From assembly GCA_017514235.1 (NCBI GenBank), contig JAFWKK010000038.1:124001-188000 (forward strand): a stretch of DNA of 64,000 nucleotides. Direction: 5' to 3'. Below the pieces are notes generated by a model. It searched no databases. It had not been told where the DNA came from and saw only the letters and a program-made list of their open reading frames with translations. This DNA comes from Kiritimatiellia bacterium (GTDB taxonomy: Bacteria > Verrucomicrobiota > Kiritimatiellia > RFP12 > UBA1067). This document shows positions 49,028-58,087 of this stretch, piece after piece. Within the stretch, counting starts at the first letter, position 1. Each line of letters begins with the position of its first letter. Made by a program: the position numbers and the translations under genes.

Positions 49028-51586
49028 TCAGGCCTTCCTCTCCTCCGCCTCGAAGTCGGGGCGCTTGCCCTTGTACCACCAGTACATGACCGGCGTCGCG
49101 ATGAACATCGAAGAGAACGTTCCCGCAACGACGCCGAAGAGCATTATCAGCGCGAAGTCGAATATCGACCCGTCGCCGAACGCGAAGAGCGCAAGCACCG
49201 CGAAGAACGTGGTGACGGACGTTATCACAGTGCGCCCGAGGCAGGCGTTGAGCGACACGTTGCACAGCTCACGGAACGGAAGACGCTTGTCGTGGCGCAG
49301 GGTCTCGCGGATGCGGTCGAACACGACGACCGTGTCGTTGACCGAGTAGCCGATGATAGTGAGAAGCGCCGTAATCACGATGAGCGACACCTGACGCCCG
49401 CAGAGCGAGTACAGCCCGAGAGATATGAGAGCGTCGTGAGCAAGGGCCACGAGCGCGCCGAGACCGAAGCCGAACTGGAAGCGGAAGCCGACGTAGATGA
49501 GAATCGCCACGAGCGAGAAGAACACGGCGTAGGTTCCGCTCTTCTTAAGGTCCGCGCCGACGATCGAGCCGACCTCGTCCACCGACGCGGCGGCGAACTC
49601 GGACTCCGGGAACTTCGCCTGAAGGAGCTTGGTGACATGTGCGCCGACGTCGCGGCCCTCAAGGGCCTGGCCCTTCTGCGTCTCGGCGGTCTCGCCGGTC
49701 TTGACGAGAAGCGTCGTGTCGCCCACGCCTTCCTGATACTGAATGACGGCGGCGTTGTCGAAGTCGCTGAGCGCGGCGCGTATGTCCGCGACGGCGGGCT
49801 TGGAGCCTTGCTTCATGCTGTAGACGATCGAGGTTCCGCCCGTGAGGTCGACGGACAGCACGTCGGCCTTGTTGTGGACGAGCCGGATCGTGAAGATCGA
49901 AAGCGACACTGCGATTATCGCAAAAGCGGTGATAAACGCCGGTTTCGACCATTTCGTGAAGTCAAACTTGGGTTCCTTGAATATCTGAAGCATCTTGAAG
50001 GGCTTGTTCCTGTAAGGATCCACGCAGTGGTCGAAGACGAGCCGCGTCACGACGACGGCGGTGAACATGGAGATCACGACGCCGGCCGTGAGGGTGATTG
50101 CGAAGCCACGCACCGGACCGGTTCCAACGACAAAGAGGATTATGCCCGTGATTATGGTAGTAAGGTTCGAGTCAAAGATAGCGGTGAAGGCGCGCCCGTA
50201 GCCGTTGCTGATCGCCTCGCCGGCGGCCTTGCCGCGCAGGAACTCCTCGCGGATGCGTTCGAAGATGAGCACGTTGGCGTCGACCGCCATGCCGAGCGAC
50301 AGGACCAGGCCGGCGATGCCGGGCATCGTTAACACCGGCAGCTGCATCGAGCCGCCGCCGCCCATCGAGGGATCGTGAGCGAAGACGCCGAGAACGTTGG
50401 CCACGATGACGAGCGCAGTCGGCAGAAGCGCAACGTCGAGGAAGAGCGCGACGTCCGCCACGAGGCCCGCGCCCCAGTAATAGATGAACATGAAGATGGC
50501 GACAAGCGCAAAGCCAAGCCCTGCGGCCACGAGACCGGCATGGATGGCGTCTTCGCCGACCGTCGGCGCAACGGTCGTCTCGGCAAGGATCTTGAGCGGC
50601 GCTGGCAACGCACCGGCGTTCAGCTCGTCGGCGAGTTTCTTGGCGCTCTTCGCGTCAAAGCGCCCCGTAATCTCGCCAGAGGAGCCGATCTCGGAATTGA
50701 TGACCGGCGCGGAGATGAGCGTGGAATCGAGAATGATGGCCAGCTGCCGGCCGCGGTCGGTCGGATTCTTCGGGCCGTGCGCCTTGTAGTTGCGCGTCAG
50801 GGTGGCGAACTTGCGACCACCCTCCGACGAGAGGCGAAAGCCTATGGACAGGCCGCCGGCAGTCGGATCGCGCTGGACCGCTGCGGAGACGAGGTCCTCG
50901 CCAGTCACGCGCGGCTCGGTGTGGCGGGCCACGAAGTTCGGCGAATACGTGCCGTCCCCGTTGTCCTCAAGCATGAAAGTGTAGCGGGCATCGGGCGACT
51001 CGAACGCCGCCAACCGCGCCGCATAGCCAGGAGCCTGCGATATCTCTCCCCAGTTCTCGGCGCGGGCATACCCGTTGCCGCTTTTCTTGTAGCCTTCCGG
51101 CGCAACGTCCTTGGACAGGAGCTTCGCGACAAGCTGATCGTTCTTCGGGTGCGTCAGGCGGAACTCGAGGAACGCCGCGCTCTGCAGGCTCGCCTTCGCT
51201 GCCTTGCGCACGTTCTCATCAACGCCAGGCAGCTGCACGAGGAGCCTGTGGTCCTTCATTCCCTGAATGACCGGCTCGTTGGTGCCCATCGCGTCGACGC
51301 GGCGGCGGATAACCGATATTATGCGGTCGTCGCAGCCGACAAGCGTCTCCTCGACCTTCCTCTGGACCGCGCCGGGCGTGTTGGTGAGCGCCGGATCGGC
51401 CGCAATGATCGACTCGGTCAGCTTGACCGTATCAACGCCAAGCGTGAACGACGTTCCGCCCTTCAGGTCAAGCCCGAACCGGAGCTTCTCCGACGGCGGA
51501 TTGCAGACATAGAACGAAATGACTGCGATCAGCGCGAGGACGAGCCACTTCCAGATGTTGTTGCGAACCACTGAATCTTTGGACAT
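49028..51586 (-). CDS. secDF: Protein translocase SecDF (fused SecD-SecF)
   Basis: An 852-residue fusion that uses proton motive force to pull exported proteins through the Sec channel. The SecD half has the N-terminal membrane segment, FGLDLKGGTSF, a large periplasmic P1 domain and a membrane bundle containing GLVLSLGMAVDANVLIFERI. The SecF half begins near residue 540 (WSKPAFITAFAIIAVSLS), with VDLTGGTSIVYS and YSVNDTVVVFDRIRETL. The order and length fit fused SecDF proteins. The promoter TGGTATAAT lies about 36 nt upstream, with AGGGA before the ATG. Confidence 0.95.
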   Translation of the reverse strand: MSKDSVVRNNIWKWLVLALIAVISFYVCNPPSEKLRFGLDLKGGTSFTLGVDTVKLTESIIAADPALTNTPGAVQRKVEETLVGCDDRIISVIRRRVDAMGTNEPVIQGMKDHRLLVQLPGVDENVRKAAKASLQSAAFLEFRLTHPKNDQLVAKLLSKDVAPEGYKKSGNGYARAENWGEISQAPGYAARLAAFESPDARYTFMLEDNGDGTYSPNFVARHTEPRVTGEDLVSAAVQRDPTAGGLSIGFRLSSEGGRKFATLTRNYKAHGPKNPTDRGRQLAIILDSTLISAPVINSEIGSSGEITGRFDAKSAKKLADELNAGALPAPLKILAETTVAPTVGEDAIHAGLVAAGLGFALVAIFMFIYYWGAGLVADVALFLDVALLPTALVIVANVLGVFAHDPSMGGGGSMQLPVLTMPGIAGLVLSLGMAVDANVLIFERIREEFLRGKAAGEAISNGYGRAFTAIFDSNLTTIITGIILFVVGTGPVRGFAITLTAGVVISMFTAVVVTRLVFDHCVDPYRNKPFKMLQIFKEPKFDFTKWSKPAFITAFAIIAVSLSIFTIRLVHNKADVLSVDLTGGTSIVYSMKQGSKPAVADIRAALSDFDNAAVIQYQEGVGDTTLLVKTGETAETQKGQALEGRDVGAHVTKLLQAKFPESEFAAASVDEVGSIVGADLKKSGTYAVFFSLVAILIYVGFRFQFGFGLGALVALAHDALISLGLYSLCGRQVSLIVITALLTIIGYSVNDTVVVFDRIRETLRHDKRLPFRELCNVSLNACLGRTVITSVTTFFAVLALFAFGDGSIFDFALIMLFGVVAGTFSSMFIATPVMYWWYKGKRPDFEAEERKA

Positions 51587-51621
51587 GTCAACTTTTCCCT
51601 ATGTTTTGAGATTGGTGTGGA

Positions 51622-51630
51622 ATTATACCA
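51622..51630 (-). promoter_or_regulatory. Extended -10 promoter of secDF
   Basis: TGGTATAAT on the minus strand, 36-44 nt before the ATG at 51586, identical to the boxes of hrpB and rnhC but with a normal leader. Confidence 0.55.
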
Positions 51631-51657
51631 TATCGCGGCCCTTGAAATCAAGGGAGA

Positions 51658-52497
51658 CTAGCGCTCCACCGGAAGCCCCCATGACTCGATCCGGTCGGCC
51701 ATCCATGCGAAGGCGGCCTCATGCAAGTCGCGCGACTTGCCGCATGGGATGACCGGACCGAAGGCGATGCGGATATCCTTTGAGGTGTCCACGGGGCCGA
51801 AGTCGTGGAACACCTTGCGTAAAAGCCCCTTTTCCCGCGTCGGATGGCAACGCGTGTCTACGACGATCGGAACCACCGGACAGCCCGTGCGCTCGGCAAG
51901 CTTCGCACCGATGGACGAATAGCGCTTGCGGCTGAAAACCGAACAGCGCGTGCCCTGGGGAAAAATAAGGAAACTGTCGCCGCCATGCAGCCGCTCGGAA
52001 CCTATGCGCAGGATGCTCACCAGGTCCTCGCGCGGCGACTTGCGACTTATAGGCACCATCCGCATGTGCTCCGCTGCGCGCTCAAGGAACGGCAAATGCG
52101 CAAGCGACGCCTTCGCCACGTAACTGAACGGGCCGGCCGTCATCAGGACAGGGGGCAGCATTATCGTCTCGGTCATCGACATGTGGTTGCTGAGGTAGAC
52201 GACCGGCCCTTTGTGCGCCATGCGGTCGCCAAAACCCTCCACGCTGACGCAAATGCCAAGACGCTCCGCCGCCGTCACCGAAGAGAAGCACACCCTCGCC
52301 CAACGCTCGGTCGTCAGTCGACCAAGCGGCTCAGTAATCGCGCAGTAGGGAAACACCTTCACGGTTCCCCAGGTGTAACGAAGCGTGGACCAGGCTCCGG
52401 GACGCGCCCGACGCGGCGGGCGGCAGTCGTCGTGGGTGCGGTAGGCACCCGTGGCGACCAGTTCCGCCTGGAAGTCACTCAGGGTCGTTGTTCGCAT
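51658..52497 (-). CDS. PlsC-like lysophospholipid acyltransferase with variant motifs
   Basis: A 279-residue protein of the 1-acyl-glycerol-3-phosphate acyltransferase family. Motif I (NHxxxxD) reads NHMSMTE, so the usual Asp is Glu. Motif III (FPEGTR) reads FPQGTR. GCPVVPIVVD fits motif IV. The changes may alter acceptor choice or activity. The N-terminal 80 residues carry no clear membrane anchor. Its start overlaps the upstream gene by 23 nt (ATG at 52497), so the two form an operon. It could acylate lysophospholipid, lipid A-like or ornithine lipid acceptors. Confidence 0.8.
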   Translation of the reverse strand: MRTTTLSDFQAELVATGAYRTHDDCRPPRRARPGAWSTLRYTWGTVKVFPYCAITEPLGRLTTERWARVCFSSVTAAERLGICVSVEGFGDRMAHKGPVVYLSNHMSMTETIMLPPVLMTAGPFSYVAKASLAHLPFLERAAEHMRMVPISRKSPREDLVSILRIGSERLHGGDSFLIFPQGTRCSVFSRKRYSSIGAKLAERTGCPVVPIVVDTRCHPTREKGLLRKVFHDFGPVDTSKDIRIAFGPVIPCGKSRDLHEAAFAWMADRIESWGLPVER

Positions 52498-53242
52498 CGT
52501 CGTCCGTCTGCTGGGGCTGCTGCTTGGCCTTCTCCTCGCGGACCCGGCGCAGCTCCTCCATAAGGGTCCTCATCTGGCTGCGGGTCTCCTCGCGCTCGGC
52601 CTCGCGCTGGGCCTTGTCCTTCTCAGCTTGTTCCTCGCGCTCGGCATCTTTCGCCTCCAGCTCCGCGCGAAGCCTCTCGCGCTCGGCCGCTTCGCGCTGC
52701 TCGCGCTGCGCTCGCCGGCCCCGGAGCGTCTTGAGCATAGGCGAACCGCCGGCGGCGGCAGACTCGTTGCCGCCAGCGCGGGACTTCGTCTGCCCAGCGC
52801 CCTTCCCGGAATTGCCGCCCAGCGACAGCGACACCTCGATGTCGCCCTTCGCAATCGTCATCGTCGCCGCCTTGGGGTCCGCCTCAACGACCTTCCAGCC
52901 GTCGCGGGTTTCCCCCTCCTTAAGATAGTAGTGCACCGGCGCCTTGGGGTTCGAGTTGTCAGTGAATCCGACGGCGGTCACGCCGTCCGGCGTAATGTTG
53001 ATCGCAGAGAAATGAATCGAGCTCTGGAGCTTCTCCTGTTCCTTCGTAAGCTCCTGGCCTTGCTTCGCGGACGAACGCGCGACCTCGCTCGGCATCTTCG
53101 TGGGGTCGAAGTCCGCCGGCAGCTCGCCGAACATCTGCCGGTCCACGATGGTCTGGTAGCGAGAAAACGGCTGCTTGCCTGCCTGAACCGCGAACGCGGC
53201 CAGCACAAGCGCAACCGTCATGACTGTATGCTTCTTGCTCAC
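52475..53242 (-). CDS. Secreted/anchored GspC/PilP-like protein with charged coiled-coil tail
   Basis: About 255 residues read from a GTG (MSKKHTVMTVALVLAAFAVQAG, a signal peptide or anchor). The segment FSRYQTIVDRQMFGELP, then VHYYLKEGETRDGWKVVEADPK and EVSLSLG, resembles the homology region of type II secretion GspC or pilus PilP proteins. From about residue 165 the chain is a Glu/Arg/Gln-rich coiled coil. Function is not established. TGGTATAAT ends 6 nt before the GTG, so the mRNA looks leaderless. The gene is divergent from a small GspF-like protein at 53310. The longer frame to 53272 would include the promoter and is rejected. Confidence 0.65.
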   Translation of the reverse strand: MSKKHTVMTVALVLAAFAVQAGKQPFSRYQTIVDRQMFGELPADFDPTKMPSEVARSSAKQGQELTKEQEKLQSSIHFSAINITPDGVTAVGFTDNSNPKAPVHYYLKEGETRDGWKVVEADPKAATMTIAKGDIEVSLSLGGNSGKGAGQTKSRAGGNESAAAGGSPMLKTLRGRRAQREQREAAERERLRAELEAKDAEREEQAEKDKAQREAEREETRSQMRTLMEELRRVREEKAKQQPQQTDDDANNDPE

Positions 53243-53246
53243 AAGC

Positions 53247-53303
53247 GTATTATACCAAAAAAATCGGCTCATCGTATCCTACCTCATTTTTATGGTATAA
53301 TAC
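53247..53303. promoter_or_regulatory. Mirror-image divergent promoters
   Basis: GTATTATACCA (53247-53257) and TGGTATAATAC (53293-53303) form an 11-bp perfect inverted repeat. Each arm holds an extended -10. The left-going one ends 6 nt before the GTG at 53242, and the right-going one ends 8 nt before the TTG at 53310. The two genes are separated by only 67 bp and both transcripts look leaderless. Confidence 0.6.
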
Positions 53304-53309
53304 GGGCAC

Positions 53310-53588
53310 TTGAAATACAAATACCTCTATCAAGACCGGGAGAACCGAAATCTCGAAGGAGAGATCGACGCCCGCGACCGCGCTGACGCATACCTGCGAT
53401 TGCGCAAGCAGGGCATTCGTCCGTACCGCGTGATCGGCGACAACCCGTGGAACTGGCGGCCGTGGGCGATTTCAGCCGGGTATCTCGTGCTGTCCGTTGC
53501 GCTCGTAGTGCTGGGCGTCGTCGCCCTGGCGCAGGCGCGGCAGCTGCGCGAGATGCAGATGACGGACGCCGAGGAGACCGCCTTCTGA
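53310..53588 (+). CDS. Small single-pass protein resembling the N-terminus of GspF/PilC
   Basis: 92 residues from a TTG start; no ATG or GTG gives a usable alternative. Residues 1-45 (YKYLYQDRENRNLEGEIDA, then RADAYLRLRKQGIRPYRV) match the N-terminal motif of type II secretion/type IV pilus platform proteins (GspF/PilC). A membrane segment (about 55-75) and a short tail follow instead of the T2SSF domains. It may be an orphan assembly factor or a decayed fragment that is kept. It starts the plus-strand operon containing metY, 55 nt downstream. Confidence 0.65.
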   Translation: MKYKYLYQDRENRNLEGEIDARDRADAYLRLRKQGIRPYRVIGDNPWNWRPWAISAGYLVLSVALVVLGVVALAQARQLREMQMTDAEETAF

Positions 53589-53643
53589 AAGCAAGAGGAA
53601 GCATCTTAAGGAAAAAAAGAAAGAACCAAGGAGCAAAGAAAAG

Positions 53644-54918
53644 ATGAAGATCGACACATTGTGCGTACAGGGAGGATATCAGCCGAAGTGCGGAGAGCCG
53701 CGCCAGGTTCCCATATACGCGACAACGACGTTCAAGTACGACACGATGCAGCACATGGCCGACCTGTTCGACCTTAAGGCGCCTGGTTACTTCTACACGC
53801 GCCTGGCGAACCCGACGAACGACCTGGTGGCGAAGAAGATCGCCGCCCTGGAAGGCGGTGTCGCGGCCATCCTTACAAGCTCCGGGCAGGCAGCCTCGAC
53901 GTTCGCAGTACTCAACCTCTGCAACGCCGGCGACCACGTCGTGTCGTCCGCGCAGATCTACGGCGGAACGTTCAACCTGTTCGCAGTCTCGCTGAAGAAG
54001 CTGGGGATAGAGTTCACGTTCGTCGACCCCGACGCATCCGAGAAGGAGCTGCAGAAAGCGTTCCGCCCGAACACGAAGTGCGTCTTCGGCGAAACGGTGT
54101 CCAATCCGTCTGGCGCCGTACTCGACATCGCGAAGTTCGCGAAGGTCGCGCACAGGAACGGCGTACCGCTCATCGTCGACAACACGTTCCCGACCCCGGT
54201 ACTGTGCCGCCCGATCAAGTTCGGATGCGACATCGTGACGCATGCGACGACGAAGTACATGGACGGTCACTCGGCACAGGTCGGCGGCTGCATCGTCGAT
54301 TCCGGGAACTTCGACTGGACGAAGCACGCAGACAAGTTCCCAGGCCTTGTCGAGCCCGATGCCTCGTACCACGGGCTCTCATACGCGAAGCAGTTCGGCA
54401 AGATGGCCTACATCGTCAAGTGCACTGCACACCTAATGCGAGACTTCGGGTCCATACCGTCGCCGTTCAACGCGTTTCTAGTGAACCTCGGGCTCGAGTC
54501 GCTGCATCTCAGGATCCGCCGCCACGCGGAATCTGCACTCAAGGTCGCGAAATGGCTCAAGACGCAAAAGAAGGTCGCATGGGTTAATTTCGCGGGGCTT
54601 CCCGGCTCGAAGTACGCAAAACTCGTCAAAAAGCAGTTCGACGGTCCCTCCCCGTGCGGCGTGATGACGTTCGGCGTCAAGGGCGGACGCGAGGCGTCGA
54701 TCAGGTTCATGGACTCGCTCAAGGTCATCGGAATCGTCACGCACGTGGCCGACTCGTGGAGCTGCGTCCTGCACCCGGCGTCGCACACGCACCGCCAGCT
54801 TACCGACGAGCAGCTGAAGGCGGCCGGGATTCCGCCGGACCTCATTCGCCTGTCAGTTGGGCTCGAAGATCCGGACGACCTGATCGCCGATCTCAAGCAG
54901 GCCCTGGCCAAGGCATAG
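53644..54918 (+). CDS. metY: O-acetylhomoserine sulfhydrylase (MetY-type)
   Basis: A 424-residue Cys/Met-metabolism PLP enzyme that condenses O-acetylhomoserine with sulfide to homocysteine. Typical features are GGYQPKCGEPRQVPIYATTT at the N-terminus, the PLP Lys in HATTKYMDGHS, and TRLANPTND. AAGGAG lies about 10 nt before the ATG. Together with cysK elsewhere in the window it indicates sulfide-based synthesis of sulfur amino acids. A gamma-lyase or other member of the family cannot be fully excluded. Confidence 0.92.
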   Translation: MKIDTLCVQGGYQPKCGEPRQVPIYATTTFKYDTMQHMADLFDLKAPGYFYTRLANPTNDLVAKKIAALEGGVAAILTSSGQAASTFAVLNLCNAGDHVVSSAQIYGGTFNLFAVSLKKLGIEFTFVDPDASEKELQKAFRPNTKCVFGETVSNPSGAVLDIAKFAKVAHRNGVPLIVDNTFPTPVLCRPIKFGCDIVTHATTKYMDGHSAQVGGCIVDSGNFDWTKHADKFPGLVEPDASYHGLSYAKQFGKMAYIVKCTAHLMRDFGSIPSPFNAFLVNLGLESLHLRIRRHAESALKVAKWLKTQKKVAWVNFAGLPGSKYAKLVKKQFDGPSPCGVMTFGVKGGREASIRFMDSLKVIGIVTHVADSWSCVLHPASHTHRQLTDEQLKAAGIPPDLIRLSVGLEDPDDLIADLKQALAKA

Positions 54919-54970
54919 GGCGGCAACTGCCGGAACAAGCACCCGACAAGCAACAAAGGAACACCAGAAC

Positions 54971-57900
54971 ATGAAAAAGATCCACCTGATCGCTGGCGCA
55001 CTCGGCATAGTGGCCGCCGTCCTGTACTTTGCGTCGATGGCGGACTACGCCTTCCCGGGCGAAAGCGCCTCGCTGATGGCATGCTGGCATGGGATCGACG
55101 TACCGAAGCAGCCGCCATACCCGCTTATGGCGGTGTTCGCAACGCTCTTCGGCGCAGGCAACGTGCTGGCCCCGATCTGCGGAGCGATCGCCGTCGCCGT
55201 CATGTTCTGTCTCGTCGCAACGTTCATAGGCTGGCGAGTCCGCGGGGAACACGTACAGCAGCAGCGCGAGCCGATATCCGTCTTCGCCGGCATCGTCGCG
55301 GCAGCCGTATTCATGCTCTCGCCTGCGGTACGTTCTGCCGCGACCCACCTGGAGCCTAAGATGTTCGACTTCACGTGGGCTCTGCTGTCGTTCGCCCTGG
55401 CACTGCCGTTCCTGTGCGGGCCCAGCAACCTGTACTGGCTGTTCCCGCCGGCTCTCGGAATCATGGTCACGCTCGGCTTCTGCGACTCGGCCATCTTCGT
55501 CGCCTTCCTGCCGTTCTACATGACGCTCGTCGCGATGACCGCGGTGCGCAAGGGCAAAAAGCCGTACCTGCCTCTGCTGATATTCGTCGTTATCGTCCTT
55601 GCGGCAGTGCCGCTTGCTCTTGGAGCTTTCGGATTGGATGTTTCCGAAGCCCTCCGCGGCGCAGCCGACGAACTGCACTCGTACCACAACTTGCCTGGAT
55701 GGGTGTTCGTGGCAATCTTCGCGACGCTGCCGTTCGTGACGGCGCTTTTCTCCAGCGGCAAGGCGTTCAGCGAGCAGTCGGGGCCCGTGCAGTGGATATT
55801 TCACGGCGCAATGACGTTCGTTTCAATTCTAGCCGTGGCGACGCCGCTTTCGCCGTCGGCGCTGATGGAGCCGTACGGACTGCTGCCGGTGGCGGCAAGC
55901 GCCTTCGTGGCGGCGGTCGCGGGCTACCTCTTCGCGTACTGGTGGATGCTCCGCAAGAACATCGTCGGCATAGTCGCCGGCGGCATCCTGGCGTTCGTGC
56001 TCGCCGTAAGCTGCCTGTGGAACCTTTTCGCGTTCGACGGCGGAACCGGCGAGTTCGCCGACAAGGTCGCGCAGAAGATCCTCGCCGACCTGGGCGACCG
56101 CACGTGGTTCATCTCGGACGGCACGCTGGACAGCCACCTGCAGCTGGCCGCCGCAAAGGAGGGCCGCGAACTGCACGTCATCTCGCTCGCTCGCGACCTC
56201 GACACCGACTACCTCGCCAAGCTCGCGACAACGGTGGAGAAGACAGGCCTCGGAGGAGAGAAGAACGGAGAACTGCGGCTTTCCCTTTCGCTCGGCGTGC
56301 TGCCATTCGTACAGGACTGGTTCGCGGCCGACAAAAGCGCCGCGAAAAACGTGGCCATCTACGGTGCGCCTGACCTCTGGTACTCGGCAGGCATCACCCC
56401 GGTTCCGGAGTTCCTGTTCTTCGGAGCCGACGAGTCGAGGGTTCCGGACTGGTCCGCCTGGAAGGAGTTCGACAACATCCTCGAGGCACCCAAGGGCTGG
56501 GGCAGCTACCACGACCGCAAGGTGTCCAACCCCGTCGACAGGCTGCGCCTCTCGATACGCCGCCACATGGGCTTCGTCGCCAACAACCGCGGTGTCTGGC
56601 TGCAGGACAAGCACCGCGACGACGACGCCTGGAAGATGTACGAGCTCGTGCTGAACGAGATCGACCACGACAACATCTGCGCGATCTTCAACGAAGTCGC
56701 CATGGTCGGCTCCAAGCACGCGGCCGCGCTCTCAAAGCAACGCGACCTCGAGCGGATGCTCAAGTCCGCGACGGAGGACAAGAACCGCCGCTACATACTC
56801 TGGCGCCTTGGAACCTACTACGGCTACATACGCGATCCGGCCGTATTCATACGCCTCGGCCATACGTGGGCCAAGTCGGGCAGGCCCGGCGACGCTCTCT
56901 CGCAGATCCGCCGCGCCATCGACTTCGTGCCGACCGACAAGCGGACGGTACTGCTGAACATGATGGCTGCGCTCTACGCCAGCGAGAACGACCAGCAGAA
57001 GTCGCGGAGCATATACGAGGCGATACTGGCGAAGAACGCGAAGGACCACGACGCGCTCGTCGGCCTCATGCGCCTAGAACTTGCCGCAGGCAACAACGCG
57101 CAGGCTCTCGAATACCTGCAACGCGCTTCCGCTGCCAACACCGACGCACGGCGCGCCAACATCGAAAACGCGATGGCTGCCATGATGCAGAACGACAACG
57201 AGTCCGCCAAGAAGCGGTTACGCCGGGCCGTGGACGAGGATCCGAAGGACATGCAGGCATGGTCGCTCCTTGCCACCGTGGTCATGCAGCAGATCGACGC
57301 CGTAAAGAACGACAAGGTCGCAGCTGCGCCGCTCATGAAGGAACTTGAGGGAGAGATACTGCCGGCGATGGAGAAGCAGTCCGCGGGAACATTCGACTAC
57401 TACCTCCAGACAATCAAGGGATTCTTGATGCTGCGGCGCGGCGAAAAGCACCGCGAGGAGGCTCGCAACGCCTTCCTGTCAGCCATGAAGGCCCGTCCCG
57501 ACGTCAATGCAACCCAAGATCTGGTGCTCGGTCTCGATATCTCCCTCGACGACAAGGCCGGCGCCGAAGAGCACGCCCGCGACGTGCTGCGGCGCAACCG
57601 CAACGCTCCGCTCGCAAACTACGTGATGGGCTCGCTCGCCCTCGGCAAGGAAAACTACGCTGATGCCGAGGCGTTCCTGCGCAAGGCCGTGGCGGCCCCG
57701 CAGCCGACGCCACTCGCCCTCAACGACCTCGCCGAGGTCCTTCGCCGCGTTAAGAAGCTCAACGAGGCAGAGAGCTTCGCCCGAAAGGCCACTGCCGCAG
57801 CCCCCAACCTCTATGTCGTTTGGGAAACGCTGGGATCGGTGCTGATGGATGCGAACCGAAACATGGACGAGGCAGAGAACTGCATACGCCGCGCCTGCGA

Positions 57901-58087
57901 ACTCTCCCGCACTAAGGAAGGCAAGGACGCCGACGTGCGCATGCTGATGTCTCTCGCGCGAGTCCAGGCCAAGCGCGGCGACATGCAGCACGCGAAAGTC
58001 ACCATCCGCAAGATTCAGAGCCGAACCGACGAGCTGTCGGACTTCGAAAAGAAGGAGTTCGAGGAGATCCGCAAGAGTGTTCGCTGA
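54971..58087 (+). CDS. DUF2723-like GT-C membrane protein with C-terminal TPR domain
   Basis: A 1038-residue protein. The N-terminal part (about 1-360) has about ten membrane segments, and an acidic periplasmic loop near the first one (YAFPGESASLMACWHGI) resembles DUF2723/GT-C lipid-linked sugar transferases. Residues about 370-520 form a soluble domain. About 560-1035 consist of tetratricopeptide-like repeats (ALSQIRRAIDFVPTDKRTVL, ADAEAFLRKAV, EAENCIRRACELS). It probably glycosylates envelope proteins or polymers, with TPRs for partner binding; this is inferred. It lies 52 nt after metY and overlaps the next gene by 11 nt. Confidence 0.72.
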   Translation: MKKIHLIAGALGIVAAVLYFASMADYAFPGESASLMACWHGIDVPKQPPYPLMAVFATLFGAGNVLAPICGAIAVAVMFCLVATFIGWRVRGEHVQQQREPISVFAGIVAAAVFMLSPAVRSAATHLEPKMFDFTWALLSFALALPFLCGPSNLYWLFPPALGIMVTLGFCDSAIFVAFLPFYMTLVAMTAVRKGKKPYLPLLIFVVIVLAAVPLALGAFGLDVSEALRGAADELHSYHNLPGWVFVAIFATLPFVTALFSSGKAFSEQSGPVQWIFHGAMTFVSILAVATPLSPSALMEPYGLLPVAASAFVAAVAGYLFAYWWMLRKNIVGIVAGGILAFVLAVSCLWNLFAFDGGTGEFADKVAQKILADLGDRTWFISDGTLDSHLQLAAAKEGRELHVISLARDLDTDYLAKLATTVEKTGLGGEKNGELRLSLSLGVLPFVQDWFAADKSAAKNVAIYGAPDLWYSAGITPVPEFLFFGADESRVPDWSAWKEFDNILEAPKGWGSYHDRKVSNPVDRLRLSIRRHMGFVANNRGVWLQDKHRDDDAWKMYELVLNEIDHDNICAIFNEVAMVGSKHAAALSKQRDLERMLKSATEDKNRRYILWRLGTYYGYIRDPAVFIRLGHTWAKSGRPGDALSQIRRAIDFVPTDKRTVLLNMMAALYASENDQQKSRSIYEAILAKNAKDHDALVGLMRLELAAGNNAQALEYLQRASAANTDARRANIENAMAAMMQNDNESAKKRLRRAVDEDPKDMQAWSLLATVVMQQIDAVKNDKVAAAPLMKELEGEILPAMEKQSAGTFDYYLQTIKGFLMLRRGEKHREEARNAFLSAMKARPDVNATQDLVLGLDISLDDKAGAEEHARDVLRRNRNAPLANYVMGSLALGKENYADAEAFLRKAVAAPQPTPLALNDLAEVLRRVKKLNEAESFARKATAAAPNLYVVWETLGSVLMDANRNMDEAENCIRRACELSRTKEGKDADVRMLMSLARVQAKRGDMQHAKVTIRKIQSRTDELSDFEKKEFEEIRKSVR

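Noticed and set aside
48881-50332. 483-codon plus-strand frame across fadD-like and secDF genes
   Set aside because: Shadow of secDF. Low-complexity charged translation with no motif or ribosome binding site.
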